NCBI GenBank assembly: GCA_026874595.1
Contig: CM049315.1
Coordinates: 68,705,916 to 68,769,915 of the forward strand
Source: Sipunculus nudus
Taxonomy: Eukaryota > Annelida > Sipuncula > Golfingiida > Sipunculidae
Direction of reading: 5' to 3'
Length of the DNA stretch: 64,000 nucleotides
Part shown: positions 59,101 to 64,000 of the stretch, one piece after another
How the letters are laid out: each line of letters starts with the position of its first letter
Position numbering within the stretch: position 1 is the first letter of the stretch
Translations under genes and position numbers: made by a program
The notes under the pieces: generated by a model
Databases searched by the model: none
Told to the model about the DNA's origin: nothing
The model's input: only the letters and a program-made list of their open reading frames with translations

Positions 59101-62100
59101 CATCACCTTTCATCGCGCCCGGTCCACTGGTTTTAACATTTGTTTACAGGAGAAAGGAAACGGTTTCAGGGCAATATTTTGGCAGGTAAAGATTTATTTT
59201 AATGGGAAGAAACTATTTTTCGTGTTAACTCAGCATGCTTTATAGGTGATTGGGTGCCTTTCAGACGTGTTACCTCTGTTGTGTTATGACGGCATATAGC
59301 CGTGTATGCCGGATATCCCGGGGAACTTTTTCAGTAATCATATAATACGTGACACCGGATGGGGGCCACTCAGTTTAGTCCATATCATGTTGCATAATAA
59401 TGTAAAGTGCTGCGAATTTATTTGTTACTCAAGTGATTAACTACAGAACAACCTCAGGCGTATAAGCGAAAACCAAATATGGTAATGACTGTTGATGTCG
59501 GGATCTCAAAGAAACAACGGCTATTTTATATATGTTGTTATAATAGTTCAAGAAATGTTACTTCACGATATGCTCATTATAAGAGAATATGTTATTTGAA
59601 CGACATACATAACGTCTAACGATGATACGAGTTGATATACGCAATACGCATCTGTATAGATCTATTACTAGCAAGTACGATATAATATTTGTCTCCAGGG
59701 TTTTTTTTAGCCATGTTGGCCGACTGGTCTGGTGTCGTGGTGGACGTGACGACAGATGATAGTCCGCCGTGTAGTGTCGTGATGGACTCGATAAGTGCAC
59801 CACCCTTAGGACAACCAAGAAGACAGAAACATCATAGGCGAGGCATACAATTTTTGTTCTAAGTCGCTTCAGACTTAAAGCCTGGGTGAGCCCCGCCCAA
59901 TCTCCACCTTGGTTGTTGCTTTGCATCAGACACAGATAAACATGTGTTCAGTAATACTAGAAATACGCATCCCAAGCAATCACTGGATGTTCCCCCAAGT
60001 TGAAAGAAACTGAACAATAATAGCGAATTTGCCATGGAGTGAAGTGTACCTTTGAAAATTGGTTCAAGGTAAAAAATAAATATTTTGTGCATGTTTTTCA
60101 CCTGTGATTATATTACTCCAGATCCAGCGCAATCGCTCGTAAAAATAAGGCGGAAAAATCTTGTTGATTATTCGCACTGGGACATATGCCAATGCCAAAG
60201 AAAGAGTTGAAAAATATAATTCCAGACTTGTTTTATCAACTTATTTATTTTACATGGATTGTATAATAGTTATAATCACTGATGTTAGAGAATCTCCATG
60301 GCACAGATCAAGGCGTTCGAAAGTAGAGGAGAAAAGAGGACCATGAGAAGAACCGCAAGTACAACCCTCTGTCATAACCACCCCGGGTATCGGACCCGAC
60401 TCACTGTGGCAGGTAATGGGCTAAACTGTGCTCAGTATCACAGGGGAAAAGTTGTGTTTTAAACTCGCTGTGTCTCTGGATTAAGACATTTATCTTTAGT
60501 GTTACAATTTCACAGAAAATGAAAGAATATAGTTTTAAAACAATACTGATATTCTGGAAAAAGGTGACAAAATGCTGATAAAGTTTGTTTGGATACATTC
60601 TTCTTTCCCTTGAAATGTTATATATTTTAAGGCAGAATAGTAATTTGTTGCAGGATAATAATTTTGACTGTCACACATCGAACACTCACATACGTCCAAC
60701 CTGCTGTCCAGTAAAGGTGATAATACCAGACAGACCACACGTATAGACAAAGACATTATTGACCCGTTGAATTAATGACAACTTAACTATCGGAAATCTA
60801 ACCACTTTGTTAAGAGTTACAGTATACCACTGCTAGCTCTGGCAATTTACAGGCTTAATTTCAAAATCATTTATGCAAGTACACCACTTAATATACATGA
60901 CGAAATGGAAGATATACACTACGCATGGGCTCAAAGATGAAAGACCAACATGTCTATACATTAAAAAAGTGACCGTGGTTTATTATCCTGTCCACAAGAA
61001 AGACCTCCTGTTTGACAGGTATGTTCAGCTTCAAGCATTGCTAATACAATAAAAAAAGTGATGAGTAATTATATTTTATTCAGAACATGAATATCGCGTT
61101 AATGTGATTTATATATATGTACACGTCAAAATATACTTAAGCAAGCCTTGCATATACGAATGGACTGCTCAATTGCTTTTTTAGTTAGTGGTTAATGTGC
61201 AGAAGTCCCTGCAGCTACGTATGATTATACACTCTATACACAAATGTGCATATTTCTATTGATTAATGTTCAATACATCTATGTACATTGACTATTAGAC
61301 CGTTGTAAACCATTACTGTCCCATTCAATGCATGTTTTGCAACCAGGAAGTGCTGATATGTACATACACTTACAGACCCGCTGAATTATATATGATTGCC
61401 GCAAAATACAAGATGGTTTTACATGGCTGTATGTGCATTATTTCTCTCTGGACAGGGTATAGATGTTACCGGTGCTTCGTACCTGCCAGAATGGTCAATT
61501 GAGATAACAGGCCTTTCAACATACAAAGTAATGTGAACACTGGTATGTTTCAACAATAGGCATTATTTTTATTCCCTTTCCTTTCTAAGAGTAACAGATC
61601 GTTTCGGGCTATAAACTCAATTGACCCTTCAGGGGCCGGTGACGCAACAGACTTAGGAAAATGTAAAAAAAAACAGCTTTTGCTTCATCGTCGACGGCTA
61701 CTGCAAGCCTTGTCAATGACGAACAATGCCGCAGCACGGACTTCTCTCTGGCGCTTGTTTATTTTATTTAAAGGAATAACTTATGCCAGGAGATCATAAA
61801 AAATAGGAATGTATTAAACATAATATATGAGTTCATATAAACGAATTTTGAAGGCACTATTTCAAATATTTTAATATCTCAATCTTCCATCTTTTATATA
61901 AAGACTATATACGAGACGCACGGGATTTCTTTATAACAAAGTGACAGATCATTTACAAAACAGAATATACATATCTAACCCAGTCCAGACTAAAATCTTT
62001 CTAAGGTATATTTTCACTCCAACTAAAGTTCACAAGACTTTGTTGTTGTTACTGAATCTGTAAAGTTTACTTGAATAAACTGTTTTAAAAGTAGTGGGAT

Positions 62101-62783
62101 AATTCCTAAAATTAGAATGTTTACTTCTTGAATAAACCCTTTAAATAAATACGTATTATATAAATAAATACGTATTATATATTATTTAATGTATCTTTAA
62201 GTAAATGAAAATGACCGTATATCTCGAATATCTTTTTAAGTAGCTTCTAGTATTATTAAAAGTAAAACTATATTAAACATAAGATAGTGTCAGAGCTGTT
62301 GGATTTTAGTTGTTGCACTAATCAAGAAAGAATTCCAGAACAAAGGCTATGGATGGGAATATGATGTATATTGTAATGAGTAGGTCAATGAACTGTAGAT
62401 GGGAATGTCTGTTGATTGTGGCCGGAGTTTACAGTTTGATAAGATTAATAATTTCATACCGAATCTCCCTTCCTCTTTCAATTTTTACATCAACAGGCCT
62501 CATAATACCCAGGGAACTTAACCCGTAGTAAGAAATTTGAGCGAAGATCTGAGTCTAAATTAGTTTTGTTTTTGTGTGTCTGTATGTGATCGAAATGGGT
62601 CTTTCAACGTCGAAATTCCTCTGCCCTATCCATCCGGTGGTGCAACAGCCTCAAACATTTTTATACAATCAACTATACATTAATGGCCTCACTGGTGTAA
62701 TGCAGGCCACATGTGACATCATATCGATCAGCTCATCGTCTGTAATGGTCCTCCTAGATTTTCGTAAGATTCAGCCGCTGAAA
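56151..62783. other. Non-coding part of copy 2
   Basis: It corresponds to 3861-4884 and 10772-16290 of copy 1, with the L1-empty site at 57165-57188. It includes the exon 3 remnant at 56666-56698. No gene is supported. Confidence 0.6.
56666..56698 (-). pseudogene. Remnant of an F5/8C gene exon 3 (copy 2)
   Basis: The minus strand reads NGVCGSP, as at 4378-4410, and is truncated at the same point, so the truncation predates the segmental duplication. Confidence 0.6.
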
Positions 62784-62942
62784 TCAGACTTTGCACCCGT
62801 ACAACTAAAAACGAACACACACTTGACCAATGGTACCGATGCACTTGTAGGACTCAATCCACACGCGAAGATATCGTGCCTTGATGGGAACTGGCAGGGC
62901 AACCTTTACTACGCTTGTAGCATTCACATTACCGTCAAACAC
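62784..62942 (-). pseudogene. F5/8C exon 5, copy 2, with nonsense codon
   Basis: It has the same 159-nt layout and acceptor as 16291-16449. One base change turns the GAG of RFELYGC into TAG (62805-62807), removing the last six residues, including the terminal cysteine of the discoidin domain. Confidence 0.88.
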
Positions 62943-63307
62943 CTGAAATAATGCACAACTTATGCCCGATGCATGACTTGATTTAACATATTTTAACATT
63001 TATTTCATATTAGTGGTATGAGTGGTTAATAAATTCCTTTTACTTGCTGGTGTTACATGTTCACAAATTAATTGGGACTGGAGCAGAAATTATTATATAA
63101 CAATGCAGAGCTACATTGTATACGGGAAACAAACATAAAAGCATTTTTTACCCTTTTATTCAGTTTGGCACATCTTATGTGTGCCATCAGTGTTACTTTC
63201 CGTTGCAATATTAATCCATTTATCCCAGAACTGCCAGGTTTTCCAAATTTCCTTGCTTCAGAAGAGCGACATATCTTTTCCTCATTTAGTACTACTTGTA
63301 CATATTT

Positions 63308-63316
<9 letters not shown>

Positions 63317-63370
<54 letters not shown>
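63317..63370. repeat. (TA)n microsatellite, expanded in copy 2
   Basis: About 54 bases of AT alternation. The copy 1 counterpart at 16811-16838 is a short interrupted TATATACATGCATATATACA. Confidence 0.95.
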
Positions 63371-63372
<2 letters not shown>

Positions 63373-63441
63373 ATATTATCGGGAGGGCTGATGTATTCAT
63401 AAAAGTGTTGCGTATTTTTTAGACTGTAAAAGTGTCATAAC

Positions 63442-63536
63442 CTTTTTCTCTCCATTGATAAGGTAGGTGTTCCGTCATCACCATAACCAAGACTGAAACT
63501 TTGGACCCAGTATTTGCGGGATGAATGTTCCACACC
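63442..63536 (-). pseudogene. F5/8C exon 4, copy 2, with 10-bp deletion
   Basis: It is 95 nt long against 105 nt in copy 1. The ten bases ACTTCATTCC, between two TTCC repeats on the plus strand, are gone. The frame shifts after GYGDDG. Splice sites are retained. Confidence 0.88.
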
Positions 63537-64000
63537 CTACAATGTATAAATGAAACTCTTTACAACAGACAGTAAATGGTAGCAAGATCAGCTGACACGA
63601 CCAGTAACATCGTCAAGCAGGCAGGTTCAGAGGGACCATTTATTTGTTGGTGAGGGACTTTTGCATCATATGAAACATTTGCTTCCAAGAAGCCACTGAC
63701 TACTGTATACTACTTTATAATCAATATTTTCTGTTCACTACGTCGTCAAAGTAGCGGTGGAGGAGGTACAATCTTAACTTGACAGTAGTTTTTTTTCCTT
63801 CCTGCATATATGTGGCGTAGGTATCCAGGATATTGGACCCCCCACTTCAAAGGTCTCAGAGTAAAATCTAGAGCCTCCATCCCACCCCGTATAAAATCAT
63901 ATAATGTGTTCGTGATAAGGAAACGAATATACATTGGGACAGAATCATTATAGTATCATGGAATTAAGCAAAACATTGAAAGTGAAAACAATCAGTGAAT
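63537..64000. other. Copy 2 of intron sequence upstream of exon 4
   Basis: It matches 17013-17475. No exon is supported. Exons 3 to 1 of this broken gene would lie beyond the window. Confidence 0.6.

Larger units (their letters stand above)
49652..64000 (+). repeat. Segmental duplication, copy 2
   Basis: This is the second copy of the segment at 1-17475. It lacks the L1-like element of copy 1. It has an extra ~2.77 kb insertion (53371-56137), an extra ~58 bases near 62627-62690, a 22-bp local duplication near 62150, and much longer (TA)n at 63317-63370. It contains broken versions of the last two exons of the F5/8C gene. The copy continues past the right edge of the window. Confidence 0.95.

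Overview
The window looks like AT-rich genomic DNA from an invertebrate animal, probably a mollusc. The evidence is one spliced gene with consensus GT-AG introns encoding a small-family secreted PAN-like plus F5/8 type C lectin-like protein, many decayed metazoan retroelements (L1-like, Ty3/gypsy, DIRS-like), long (TA)n arrays and no operon-like gene packing. The species cannot be named from the sequence.

Layout. (1) Positions 1-17475 and 49652-64000 are two copies of one segment in the same orientation, offset by about 49.65 kb. They are roughly 97% identical by eye in the stretch I counted, and both run off the window. They differ by a full-length L1-like insertion present only in copy 1 (4885-10771), a ~2.77 kb insertion present only in copy 2 (53371-56137), and many small indels. 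(2) One complete gene runs on the minus strand from 40537 to 16291. It has five exons (294, 25, 239, 105 and 159 nt) whose phases all agree and sum to 273 codons plus stop. It encodes a signal peptide, a cysteine-rich PAN/apple-like region and a complete F5/8 type C (discoidin) domain. Its 14.5 kb third intron holds a nest of transposons. Its last two exons lie inside duplication copy 1. The same two exons in copy 2 are broken by a nonsense codon and a 10-bp deletion, so a neighbouring paralogue or allele is dead. A remnant of exon 3 at 4378-4410 (and 56666-56698) points to an older tandem array of such genes.

(3) The transposon nest at 19225-30955 is a minus-strand Ty3/gypsy element with short candidate LTRs. 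It is interrupted twice: by an 819-bp hAT-like element with 7-bp target duplications (20008-20826), and by a 7.3 kb element (21153-28471) with long imperfect terminal inverted repeats. The larger element carries one intronless ~1,600-codon gene, decayed by frameshifts and stops. That protein has N-terminal Cys/His modules, a domain whose acidic residues fall in the FEN1/XPG nuclease pattern, and a C-terminal cysteine-rich CXC-like motif. It is the most interesting item in the window and may be an Academ-type DNA transposon.

(4) From 32 to 49.7 kb the sequence is a graveyard. It contains a decayed DIRS-like element (34366-35990), two tRNA-like sequences in an inverted pair (37650-38095), a small inverted repeat with a hammerhead-ribozyme-like core (39961-40155), a 5'-truncated L1 ORF2 (41967-44620), and a minus-strand gypsy element with an LTR, a primer-binding site and an extra SGNH-like ORF before gag (44900-48518). 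The last item is the 5' half of another L1-like element (48519-49730). That element lies head-to-head with a decayed gag-like remnant, and this arrangement is also seen at the window's left edge.
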